Source of the DNA: a virus
Direction: 5' to 3' (one strand)
DNA: 64,000 bases
Virus record (IMG/VR): IMGVR_UViG_3300020194_001331
Coordinates: 43,497-107,496 of that record
The notes under the pieces are model-generated. The model did not search any database. It worked only from the letters and a program-made list of their open reading frames with translations, and was not told the DNA's origin. The position numbers and the translations under genes are program-made. The first letter of the stretch is position 1, and every line of letters starts with the position of its first letter. Shown in pieces: positions 58,123 to 64,000 of this stretch.

Positions 58123-58260
58123 AAATATAGAATAGGTATTGGTTTATCAGGAATCTCGGTCTCGTGCCTTCACACACCATTAGAGATTTGTGCTTAGTGT
58201 GTACCCTTGCGACAGTGTTCTCCCACTTTCCAATACTACGCTTCCTCTATTCTATAATTG
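58123..58260 (-). ncRNA. tRNA spacer structure S3
   Basis: AGAATAG/CTATTCT (58129-58135 and 58247-58253) and GTATTGG/CCAATAC (58136-58142 and 58230-58236) nest into two perfect seven-base-pair helices around a 90-base loop region. It lies between tRNA-Cys and tRNA-Thr. Confidence 0.55.
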
Positions 58261-58333
58261 AGCCTTTGGAGGGACTCGAACCCACGCTCTATTGATTACA
58301 AATCAATTGCTTTACCAACTAAGCTACAAAGGC
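58261..58333 (-). tRNA. tRNA-Thr (TGT)
   Basis: Acceptor GCCTTTG/CAAAGGC, anticodon stem ATTGA/TCAAT with loop TTTGTAA, and T-loop TTCGAGT. Confidence 0.94.
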
Positions 58334-58357
58334 AAACTATCGTTCTTTATTGTTTAT

Positions 58358-58735
58358 TTATTGATTTTGATAAGTTCTAATGAACTCGTTTAATTTATTT
58401 TTAAGAATCTGAATTTCTTCTAATGCTTCTTTGACAGCAACACCAGAGGCAATCTGATTCTTAAACTTATTTTCTAATTTATCTAATCTGGAATCTAATT
58501 GAGCTTGTAAATCTCTTTCAGTATCCTTTATATAATCATTTAGATTATTAACTTCTTGGTCAATCCTATAAGAATTGTCCTTTTCAAATTCTGATATTCT
58601 CATATCAGTTGAATCAATGTATTTTTCCAAATCATCAATTCTCTTTTTACCTGTAAATACACCCGCTGCCGAATACCCCAAAAGGAATATACCAACCGAC
58701 AGGACTGCACCTAAAATAATATCAAGTGTTTCCAT
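58358..58735 (-). CDS. Membrane-anchored coiled-coil protein (125 aa)
   Basis: I chose ATG 58735 (METLDIILGAVL), since the longer frame from 58858 runs through tRNA-Ser. One membrane helix (about 5-26) is followed by a long coiled coil. It lies between tRNA-Ser and tRNA-Thr. Family not recognised. Confidence 0.7.
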   Translation of the reverse strand: METLDIILGAVLSVGIFLLGYSAAGVFTGKKRIDDLEKYIDSTDMRISEFEKDNSYRIDQEVNNLNDYIKDTERDLQAQLDSRLDKLENKFKNQIASGVAVKEALEEIQILKNKLNEFIRTYQNQ

Positions 58736-58779
58736 AATTTTTAATTTTAATGTTAATATTTCAAAGAACGATAGTTTTG

Positions 58780-58864
58780 CAGAGGAGACTGGATTCGAAC
58801 CAGCGGATGCTTTCACATCTCCAGTTTTCAAGACTGGTGCATTAAACCGCTCTGCCACTCCTCT
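58780..58864 (-). tRNA. tRNA-Ser (TGA)
   Basis: Acceptor AGAGGAG/CTCCTCT, anticodon stem CCAGT/ACTGG with loop CTTGAAA, a long variable arm as in Ser, and T-loop TTCGAAT. Confidence 0.94.
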
Positions 58865-59099
58865 AAATAAAGTGAAAAAGAAGGAAGCTACCCTTATGAG
58901 ATGATACGTCTATCATTTTTTCTCCCTTTCGGGAACTCAGTTACGGCCAAACCTTATAGTAGCTGCAGACTACAAGGAGTTTACTTTTACCTCAACCTTC
59001 TTTTTCGTTGTGTAGTGCTACCTCCATTTTCTGGAGCCGCCTATCTCCTTTTTCTCACTACACATTTTACTTTCAGTTTTTTGAGTAACTTACACTCTG
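58865..59099 (-). ncRNA. tRNA spacer structure S4, two domains
   Basis: GAAAAAGAAGG (58874-58884) and CCTTCTTTTTC (58996-59006) form an 11-base-pair helix. Right beside it TGTGTAGTG (59009-59017) and CACTACACA (59056-59064) form a nine-base-pair helix. The 235 bases have no gene on the minus strand and lie between tRNA-Arg(TCT) and tRNA-Ser. Confidence 0.55.
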
Positions 59100-59173
59100 T
59101 ACACCCAAAAGGATTCGAACCTTTGACCGTCTGCTTAGAAGGCAGATGCTCTATCCAGCTGAGCTATGGGTGC
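59100..59173 (-). tRNA. tRNA-Arg (TCT)
   Basis: Acceptor GCACCCA/TGGGTGT, anticodon stem TCTGC/GCAGA with loop CTTCTAA, and T-loop TTCGAAT. Confidence 0.94.
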
Positions 59174-59328
59174 ATTCAATATGTTGGAGAGGGGCTACCT
59201 ACTCTTCGTAGCCGAACCTTTAGGTATGAGTTTTATTGTGTGTTCCTCTATTGCTACCCTATGTGAATCAGAACTCATACGATGGGGGTACAAACCATCA
59301 AAGGCCCTCATTCTCCCCTCTCCTTTTG
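59174..59328 (-). ncRNA. tRNA spacer structure S5
   Basis: GGAGAGGGG (59186-59194) and CCCCTCTCC (59315-59323) form a nine-base-pair closing helix, with an inner nine-base-pair helix GTATGAGTT/AACTCATAC (59224-59232 and 59272-59280). It lies between tRNA-Leu and tRNA-Arg(TCT). Confidence 0.55.
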
Positions 59329-59414
59329 TACCAGAGGCCGGACTCGAACCGGCACGAACATTACTGTTCAAGGGATTTTAAGTCCCTCATGTCTACCAAT
59401 TTCATCACTCTGGC
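59329..59414 (-). tRNA. tRNA-Leu (TAA)
   Basis: Acceptor GCCAGAG/CTCTGGT, anticodon stem AGGGA/TCCCT with loop CTTAAAA, a long variable arm, and T-loop TTCGAGT. It is the first gene after the promoter at 59461-59492. Confidence 0.94.
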
Positions 59415-59460
59415 ATTCTATACTAACTATGTCAATGAACTTTTGTTCCTTATTAGAGTA

Positions 59461-59492
59461 CTAATATACGAAATAATTTGTTAAATTCCAAA
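59461..59492 (-). promoter_or_regulatory. Promoter for the tRNA array
   Basis: TTTG-N20-TATATTAG, about 45 bases before tRNA-Leu. Confidence 0.75.
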
Positions 59493-59497
59493 TTTCT

Positions 59498-60040
59498 TTA
59501 AATATTTTTTCGCAATCTTAATTCAGGTGATAAATACTTTTTATCTAATTTTATTGTTTTATCATGTAAACCCATATTATTGAGATATATATCTTCATAA
59601 TAATCTACTTTGGTATCAAATGATTCTGCACCCCCCTCCCCATAAAATTTTGTAAGAACATAAAATTGTCTAGCTTTCTCAATTCTTTCCATATCGGTAT
59701 TTTTATATTCATATGGAAGTTCCCAAGCTTTGAATTTTCTATCATAATTCCATTTTTTACCCAAATCCATAGAACTAACTAAGGATTCAGCCATAGCTAA
59801 TTCATCCATTCTACTTAAAAAGATAACTTTATCAAAGTTAGGTATAAGTTTTTTATATTCATCAATGTGCATGTGATTTATCAAAGTTTTTATAACTACA
59901 TTATCACCAATCGGCACATCAGTAACTTTAGTTTTATAATATGGTTCAAAAATATATGTTAAGTTATTAGCAGATGCTATACTCTTCATTAAGTTTGTTG
60001 AACCACTTCTAGAATTACTGACTATAATGATTTTCATCAA
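59498..60040 (-). CDS. Sulfotransferase-like protein (second copy)
   Basis: The 180-residue protein starts MMKIIIVSNSRSGSTNLMKS, the PAPS-binding loop of sulfotransferases of the Stf0/NodH type, and has NFDKVIFLSRMDELAMAESL in the 3'-phosphate-binding region. It is not closely similar to the 44460-45011 protein. It overlaps the upstream gene by four bases. Confidence 0.75.
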   Translation of the reverse strand: MMKIIIVSNSRSGSTNLMKSIASANNLTYIFEPYYKTKVTDVPIGDNVVIKTLINHMHIDEYKKLIPNFDKVIFLSRMDELAMAESLVSSMDLGKKWNYDRKFKAWELPYEYKNTDMERIEKARQFYVLTKFYGEGGAESFDTKVDYYEDIYLNNMGLHDKTIKLDKKYLSPELRLRKNI

Positions 60041-60264
60041 TCAAACTTTACTCCATTCTCAAACATCAACTCTCGTAGATGTTCTCTACACTTTTCATAG
60101 GTTTCATATTTGTCCTTACTATATTCAGTATCGGGCATATATTTGTATTGTGCTCTCAACCATTGGTCCATTTCCCACAATACGGAATGCATTGATGCAC
60201 CTTGGGTTGCCATATCGAACTCATGTGAATCTTCCGGTAAATCAAAAGTTAAAGTTGCTTTCAT
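60037..60264 (-). CDS. Hypothetical protein (75 aa)
   Basis: A soluble protein with LTFDLPEDSHEFDMATQGA and a helical C-terminus. Small proteins with this HEFD pattern occur in many phages. It begins with the repeated junction TTTAACACCAAAGAGAGATG. Confidence 0.7.
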   Translation of the reverse strand: MKATLTFDLPEDSHEFDMATQGASMHSVLWEMDQWLRAQYKYMPDTEYSKDKYETYEKCREHLRELMFENGVKFD

Positions 60265-60410
60265 CTCTCTTTGGTGTTAAAGGTTTCTTCTTTGTAGTTC
60301 TTAATACACTCCTCTTCAATTAGGTCAACCCATTTTGAGTAGGAGATTTCTTCTCTGTTGAGTTTCCATTCCAACGCTCTTACAAATCCTTGCTTTAAGT
60401 ATTTACCCAT
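60261..60410 (-). CDS. Small protein ending FNTKER (49 aa)
   Basis: The frame MGKYLKQGFVRALEWKLNRE... has a helical core and ends EETFNTKER. Its ATG overlaps the upstream stop (TAATG) and its TGA overlaps the next ATG. The same C-terminal six residues end two other genes. Confidence 0.7.
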   Translation of the reverse strand: MGKYLKQGFVRALEWKLNREEISYSKWVDLIEEECIKNYKEETFNTKER

Positions 60411-60616
60411 TACTTCTTAATTTTAACCACATAATTTATGTACTCTGGCTGATGTGGCTCATACCTATGGTAGGTAATGTATGAATTGATTATTTCAGTA
60501 CCACTTTCATTTACCCAATCTATAAACTCACTATGTTTCTTCATTCCATCAGTTCCCGTATGGAAAGACACCTCTTTGATTTGTGATTTAGTAAACAATC
60601 GTTTTAGCCAATTCAT
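60410..60616 (-). CDS. Hypothetical protein (68 aa)
   Basis: A soluble protein (FHTGTDGMKKHSEFIDWVNE). Its start overlaps the upstream stop by four bases within the repeated junction sequence. Family not recognised. Confidence 0.65.
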   Translation of the reverse strand: MNWLKRLFTKSQIKEVSFHTGTDGMKKHSEFIDWVNESGTEIINSYITYHRYEPHQPEYINYVVKIKK

Positions 60617-60852
60617 CTCTCTTTGGTGTTAAAGGTTTCTAATTTTTTATCAATCCAAACTCTATCTAAAACAAAGTACCAAACACCATTGAGAATAGGT
60701 TCAACAATAGCATCAGTCATACTTGTCATAAAATCAGCACCTGTGAAATACATTACACAACTTGCTGCAATAATAAAGTGTCCAATAGTATAAATAAGAG
60801 TTCTTAACAAAGTACCCTTCAATACATTATAACTTTCTAATAGTTCACTCAT
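60613..60852 (-). CDS. DUF2061-like membrane protein
   Basis: The 79-residue protein has two membrane helices (RTLIYTIGHFIIAASCVMYF and MTDAIVEPILNGVWYFVLDR) in the DUF2061 layout and ends FNTKER. It is the first gene after the promoter at 60874-60905. Confidence 0.75.
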   Translation of the reverse strand: MSELLESYNVLKGTLLRTLIYTIGHFIIAASCVMYFTGADFMTSMTDAIVEPILNGVWYFVLDRVWIDKKLETFNTKER

Positions 60853-60873
60853 TTAGTTTTATCTTAAACTTTA

Positions 60874-60905
60874 CAAATATACGAAATATATTTTAATTAA
60901 ACAAA
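60874..60905 (-). promoter_or_regulatory. Promoter for 60613-60852
   Basis: TTTG-N20-TATATTTG. Confidence 0.75.
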
Positions 60906-61387
60906 TTATCTTTAAAGTTTGTCCAAATCACTTCAACCTCTTCAGAAATAACTGCTGAGAATATAGTTGGTTCGTATGGTTTAGTTTTTAATTTTAATCC
61001 AACCTCTTCAGGTGTCTTATCATCCTTTAAGTTGTTACATTTATTACAACAGGTAACCAAATTACCCCAACTATTATCACCACCTTTACATTTTGGTATA
61101 ATGTGGTCAATAGTTAAATTCTTTTTAGAACCACAATATCCACATTGATAACCATCTCGTTTCATTACTCTTCGCCTACCAACTTTGATTGCGTTTCTTC
61201 TAAAACGAACATAGTTAACTAACCTAATGATAAGTGGTTTTACAAACTCACCAATAGTAGTTACAATCTTATTTACATCTTCTTTAACAATTTCAGCTTT
61301 CCCCTTCATCACTAAAATAAAACCTCTACGAGTATCGGTAACATTTAGTGGAGTATAATCTGAATTCAAAACTAATACTCTATCCAT
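60893..61387 (-). CDS. HNH endonuclease
   Basis: The 164-residue protein has CGYC (82-85), TIDHIIPKCKGGDNSWGNL with DH at 94-95 and N110, and CCNKC (113-117): a complete zinc-ribbed HNH unit. Such stand-alone enzymes are often homing endonucleases or packaging factors. The N-terminus has VLVLNSDYTPLNVTDTRRGF, as in bacterial and phage HNH proteins of this length. Confidence 0.9.
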   Translation of the reverse strand: MDRVLVLNSDYTPLNVTDTRRGFILVMKGKAEIVKEDVNKIVTTIGEFVKPLIIRLVNYVRFRRNAIKVGRRRVMKRDGYQCGYCGSKKNLTIDHIIPKCKGGDNSWGNLVTCCNKCNNLKDDKTPEEVGLKLKTKPYEPTIFSAVISEEVEVIWTNFKDNLFN

Positions 61388-61403
61388 TCATAAATTGTTT
61401 TTG

Positions 61404-61475
61404 TAGTCCCAGAAGGATTCGAACCCTCACCGTCAGAGCCGAAATCTGAAGTTCTATCCGTTAAACTATGGGACT
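61404..61475 (-). tRNA. tRNA-Arg (TCG)
   Basis: Acceptor AGTCCCA/TGGGACT, anticodon stem TCAGA/TCTGA with loop TTTCGGC, and T-loop TTCGAAT. It stands apart from the main cluster, between a hypothetical gene and the HNH gene. Confidence 0.93.
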
Positions 61476-61481
61476 ATGTTG

Positions 61482-62051
61482 TTACCAAATTTCAAATCCA
61501 CCACACTCTCGAAGGAATGAGATAAACTTATTAACATGTCTTAATGGTGCTGAGTGAGATGGTTGTGCTAAAGTTCCATTTTCCATTACAACACTACCAT
61601 ATAGAATTGAACCATAAGGATATTGTTCGTTTAGTTCTTCACTAATTTCTTCACCTAAGAATTTTCCATCCATACTTGTCCAACTTCCTAAGTTGAGGTA
61701 AATAGTATCTACATCCTCTTCTAATTCAGTTTGAGTGGTAATAATCTCTTCCAATGCATCAGCAAGTTTGTTACAATCCTCTTGATTATCTAAACCAGCT
61801 CCATCGTTTGAACCCCAATACTCTAAATCAAATCCCAACTCTTTATCATCATTGGCGAACCCACACATCATTACGATAGGTCTCCATCCCCACCAATTAC
61901 TTCTAAAGTAATCACCAGGATTTTCATTGTGCCACTTTTCATCCATCTCAAACCAAGCATCTTTTTCTGCTTGAGTCATCTCATTCCAATTTGGATAATC
62001 GTGCTTTGGTGAACGAATAATTGGGTTTTTACCCGAAATATCTACTCCCAT
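61482..62051 (-). CDS. Hypothetical protein (189 aa)
   Basis: A soluble acidic protein with GYxN-like motifs (WWGWRPIVMMCGFANDDKE) and a C-terminal FISFLRECGGFEIW. The patterns are ones I recall from phage proteins of unknown function. It is near tRNA-Arg(TCG). Confidence 0.7.
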   Translation of the reverse strand: MGVDISGKNPIIRSPKHDYPNWNEMTQAEKDAWFEMDEKWHNENPGDYFRSNWWGWRPIVMMCGFANDDKELGFDLEYWGSNDGAGLDNQEDCNKLADALEEIITTQTELEEDVDTIYLNLGSWTSMDGKFLGEEISEELNEQYPYGSILYGSVVMENGTLAQPSHSAPLRHVNKFISFLRECGGFEIW

Positions 62052-62054
62052 AAT

Positions 62055-62252
62055 TTATATTGCTAAATGTGTTAATTTTTCGTTTAATCTTTTCATATGT
62101 TTACAAGGTGTATGTCTACGAAACTCCCTTGCCTTACATTCACAATCTGATATTTTCCAATCAGTAACTGTTACATCATAGTAGGATAACTTACCAGTCT
62201 TTTTATTCCTACTACCCATTTCTCTATATTTCCAACTCGCCATATTAATCAA
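62055..62252 (-). CDS. SWIM-type zinc-finger protein (65 aa)
   Basis: The motif CECKAREFRRHTPCKHM is a CxC-x(n)-CxH arrangement, the SWIM zinc finger. SWIM fingers bind DNA or proteins. A start three codons later (MASWKYREM) is likely too. It overlaps the upstream gene by eight bases. Confidence 0.7.
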   Translation of the reverse strand: MINMASWKYREMGSRNKKTGKLSYYDVTVTDWKISDCECKAREFRRHTPCKHMKRLNEKLTHLAI

Positions 62253-62607
62253 ACCATTGAGACCTGTGGGTCTTTATATTCTTCACACCCAAACTACCAC
62301 TCTTTAACATATGGTGTTTCTTATCAATCCACTCTTTATGTTTCTCTTCATCAAATGATTCAGCTTCATTTTTCTCACCTAACTTTTGAAGTTCTTTGAT
62401 TTCTTCGGTAGTTAGAGATTCACCAGTTGAATCTTTCTTAGCTTGAGATGCGAACCTTTTAAGGTGATATGCATCTAATGGTTTTGTGAATTTTTTTAGA
62501 TATGCAGTTTTTCCATCTAAATACTCTAAGAACATTTCAAAATCTTTCTCAGCTAACTCATCTAACTCTTTATCAGATAAGGGATTTTCTGGGTCATACT
62601 TTACCAT
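62245..62607 (-). CDS. Helical hypothetical protein (120 aa)
   Basis: A soluble charged helical protein (DKELDELAEKDFEMFLEYLD). It overlaps the upstream gene by seven bases. Family not recognised. Confidence 0.65.
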   Translation of the reverse strand: MVKYDPENPLSDKELDELAEKDFEMFLEYLDGKTAYLKKFTKPLDAYHLKRFASQAKKDSTGESLTTEEIKELQKLGEKNEAESFDEEKHKEWIDKKHHMLKSGSLGVKNIKTHRSQWFD

Positions 62608-62828
62608 GCATAATCATTTTCAGCGATTAAACCAATAGAACTCAATTCGTTCTTTACCTTTTTAGAACCTTTTACAATCAAAGATTCTGCAGCAACTGCC
62701 TCAATCCATGCAATTGCTTTCTTTTCAGTAATAAACTTTTTAGTTATCTTCTTACCTTTGGTAACCAAAACCATCTCAGGAAAGTTCTCAGATGGTGATG
62801 GTTCTATTTTATATCCTTTGTATCTCAT
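62601..62828 (-). CDS. Hypothetical protein (75 aa)
   Basis: A small basic protein (MRYKGYKIEPSPSENFPEMV) resembling short phage proteins with a KGKKITKKF strand pattern. Family not recognised. Confidence 0.65.
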   Translation of the reverse strand: MRYKGYKIEPSPSENFPEMVLVTKGKKITKKFITEKKAIAWIEAVAAESLIVKGSKKVKNELSSIGLIAENDYAW

Positions 62829-62832
62829 ATAA

Positions 62833-63105
62833 TTATCCGTTTAATTCTATCATTGAAAGTGGAACTGTGTAACCACCAAACCCATTAAGGACTTTAAGAA
62901 CAGCTTTAGTTCGGTTGATTTTCTCAACTACTAATTGTTTACCAGCTAATTTGGGGTGATTTACTTTTACATTAGCACCAACATAGAGTTCATCTTTTTT
63001 CTCTAATGCTAATATTGATTTCTTTGATTTGATTGTTTCTACAACCATAGAGTTGAGGTTTCGTAACTCTTCGATGGTCATTCCATTTAATTGTGAATAA
63101 GTCAT
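62833..63105 (-). CDS. Hypothetical protein (90 aa)
   Basis: A helical N-terminus is followed by a small beta barrel-like domain (LYVGANVKVNHPKLAGKQLV) reminiscent of KOW/SH3 folds. It is the first gene after the promoter at 63160-63191. Family not recognised. Confidence 0.65.
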   Translation of the reverse strand: MTYSQLNGMTIEELRNLNSMVVETIKSKKSILALEKKDELYVGANVKVNHPKLAGKQLVVEKINRTKAVLKVLNGFGGYTVPLSMIELNG

Positions 63106-63159
63106 ATTTTAAATTTTAAGGTTTAACTTTTGGGGTTCTATCCCCACTCAATTACTTTA

Positions 63160-63191
63160 CTAACATACGAAAAATATCTGATATATCCAAA
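63160..63191 (-). promoter_or_regulatory. Promoter for 62833-63105
   Basis: TTTG-N20-TATGTTAG. Confidence 0.75.
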
Positions 63192-63194
63192 TAT

Positions 63195-63398
63195 TTATTC
63201 AATTATTTTTGCATCATCTACTTTATCACAAAGGTAAAAATATCCATCTCTACCTTTGAGTACAGTTTCACAATGATATGCCTCACAAACTGTTTTGGCA
63301 CCAAAGTGTTTTAAAACTTTTTCAAAGTTCTCTATTTTGAACTTCCTTTTTATAACAAAAAGGTCATTCCCAACAGGTAAAAGTTGCCTATTCAACAT
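63195..63398 (-). CDS. Hypothetical protein (67 aa)
   Basis: A small soluble protein (MLNRQLLPVGNDLFVIKRKF). Its start overlaps the upstream stop (TAATG). Family not recognised. Confidence 0.65.
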   Translation of the reverse strand: MLNRQLLPVGNDLFVIKRKFKIENFEKVLKHFGAKTVCEAYHCETVLKGRDGYFYLCDKVDDAKIIE

Positions 63399-63577
63399 TA
63401 TTGAATTTGAGATTGGTGATGAGCTCTGAACCCTAATACAGGTTTGATACCAGTAATTTGAATCTCTCTATTCTTCAACATTTGTGAAGTCAATTGGATT
63501 GTTTCCAAATCAGTTTCATTCTTTACCCAATCGGTAAATAAATAAGTAAGTAGTTTTGATTTAATTTTCTTTATCAT
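63398..63577 (-). CDS. Hypothetical protein (59 aa)
   Basis: The frame MIKKIKSKLLTYLFTDWVKN... is helical then beta-like, ending AHHQSQIQ. The leader TTTAAACCTTAAAAG lies just before its ATG. Family not recognised. Confidence 0.65.
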   Translation of the reverse strand: MIKKIKSKLLTYLFTDWVKNETDLETIQLTSQMLKNREIQITGIKPVLGFRAHHQSQIQ

Positions 63578-63587
63578 CTTTTAAGGT

Positions 63588-63974
63588 TTAAATAAATAGT
63601 TTATAATCTTTTTCGTAACTAATAGCTTCCTTCTCATATGGGTGAGATACATAATCATGCCCCATATTGTAGTATCTTTTGAACCAAGAAGGAGATTGTA
63701 AGTAGTGAATGTATTCGTGAATCAAAGTTTGAATAACCATCTTTCTACTTTTCATCTGAGGATAGTAGATTGTAATTTCATTCATCATTGAACAATACTC
63801 AGCATGACATTTATCTTCTTCACCCTCAGCACCCTCTTCACCACTATACTTTTCGTAGATGTTTTTGTGAAGTTCTATATAAGGAGTACATTCTTGGAAT
63901 TTAGAGAAGCCATAATGCTTCTCAATCTTTGGAAGGATTTCTTCAACGATTTTTTTAACGGATTCTAATTTCAT
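63588..63974 (-). CDS. Zincin metallopeptidase-like protein
   Basis: The 128-residue protein has HEYIH at 86-90 in VIQTLIHEYIHYLQSP and a downstream Glu (EKEAISYEKDY), a gluzincin-like layout. It resembles SprT-like or phage zincins. It starts with the repeated junction shared with 60264 and 60616. Confidence 0.75.
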   Translation of the reverse strand: MKLESVKKIVEEILPKIEKHYGFSKFQECTPYIELHKNIYEKYSGEEGAEGEEDKCHAEYCSMMNEITIYYPQMKSRKMVIQTLIHEYIHYLQSPSWFKRYYNMGHDYVSHPYEKEAISYEKDYKLFI

Positions 63975-64000
63975 CTCTCTTTGGTGTTAAAGGTTTGGTC
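63971..64000 (-). CDS. Partial gene, C-terminal DQTFNTKER
   Basis: The last nine codons of a gene entering from the right end with FNTKER and a TGA that overlaps the zincin ATG. It is the third copy of this C-terminus and junction. Confidence 0.6.
   Translation of the reverse strand, partial: DQTFNTKER

Noticed and set aside
58901-59484. Several plus-strand frames across the tRNA array
   Set aside because: They run through tRNA genes and structured spacers on the opposite strand and have no phage-type composition.
7117-63191. CRISPR-like repeats
   Set aside because: The repeated 30-base segments are promoters spread kilobases apart with gene starts after them; there is no array of repeats and spacers.

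Overview
The window reads as part of a large, AT-rich T4-like myovirus that infects a marine Flavobacteriia/Bacteroidetes host. Phage evidence: a baseplate spike-like protein at the left end, a gp55-like late sigma factor, PhoH, dCMP deaminase, an SF2 helicase, Hsp20, UvdE, HNH endonucleases, a ten-tRNA array, and dozens of small genes packed on one strand with ATGA or TAATG overlaps. Host evidence: a Bacteroidetes-type TonB-dependent receptor, secreted proteins and lipoproteins with Bacteroidetes-like signal sequences, and promoters of the Bacteroidetes -33/-7 type (TTTG-N20-TATRTTWG). All genes but one lie on the minus strand.

Layout. 1-7.1 kb: tail/baseplate genes, a 47-residue basic protein, a hybrid histidine-kinase/response-regulator pair and the gp55-like sigma factor. 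7.1-19 kb: metabolism and repair (degenerate deformylase-like protein, cupin, UvdE, Hsp20, HD hydrolase, deoxyribonucleotidase, PhoH, dCMP deaminase, phosphoesterase). 19.4-33.6 kb: a host-envelope region with a PAP2 phosphatase, two lipoprotein plus dockerin/cohesin-like modules, a low-complexity outer-membrane protein, a CsgG-like protein, tiny membrane proteins, a helicase and, divergently, the TonB-dependent receptor, which is the only plus-strand gene. 33.6-39.8 kb: very small genes, GC-richer structured non-coding DNA, and a candidate replication origin with three DnaA boxes between divergent promoters.

39.8-44.3 kb: HNH endonuclease, zincin, cytidylyltransferase-like protein and an IMPDH/GMP-reductase gene split by an in-frame amber codon. 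44.4-49 kb: a glycan/aminosugar-type cassette (sulfotransferase, two hexapeptide acyltransferases, acyl-CoA dehydrogenase, short DegT aminotransferase, GT-D-like glycosyltransferase). 49-57.1 kb: a transglycosylase, many small proteins, Smr, NTase-fold and cytidylyltransferase-like proteins. 57.2-61.5 kb: ten tRNAs whose spacers carry long inverted repeats, with a second sulfotransferase and an HNH gene. 61.5-64 kb: small proteins and a zincin.

Together the genes suggest a phage that supplies its own late sigma factor and nucleotide and repair enzymes, reads a signal through a two-component pair, and puts unusual effort into remodelling the host envelope. Functions are read from sequence motifs only; no database search was run. 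Many small genes were found by reading the minus strand between longer frames and are supported by start/stop overlaps with their neighbours.
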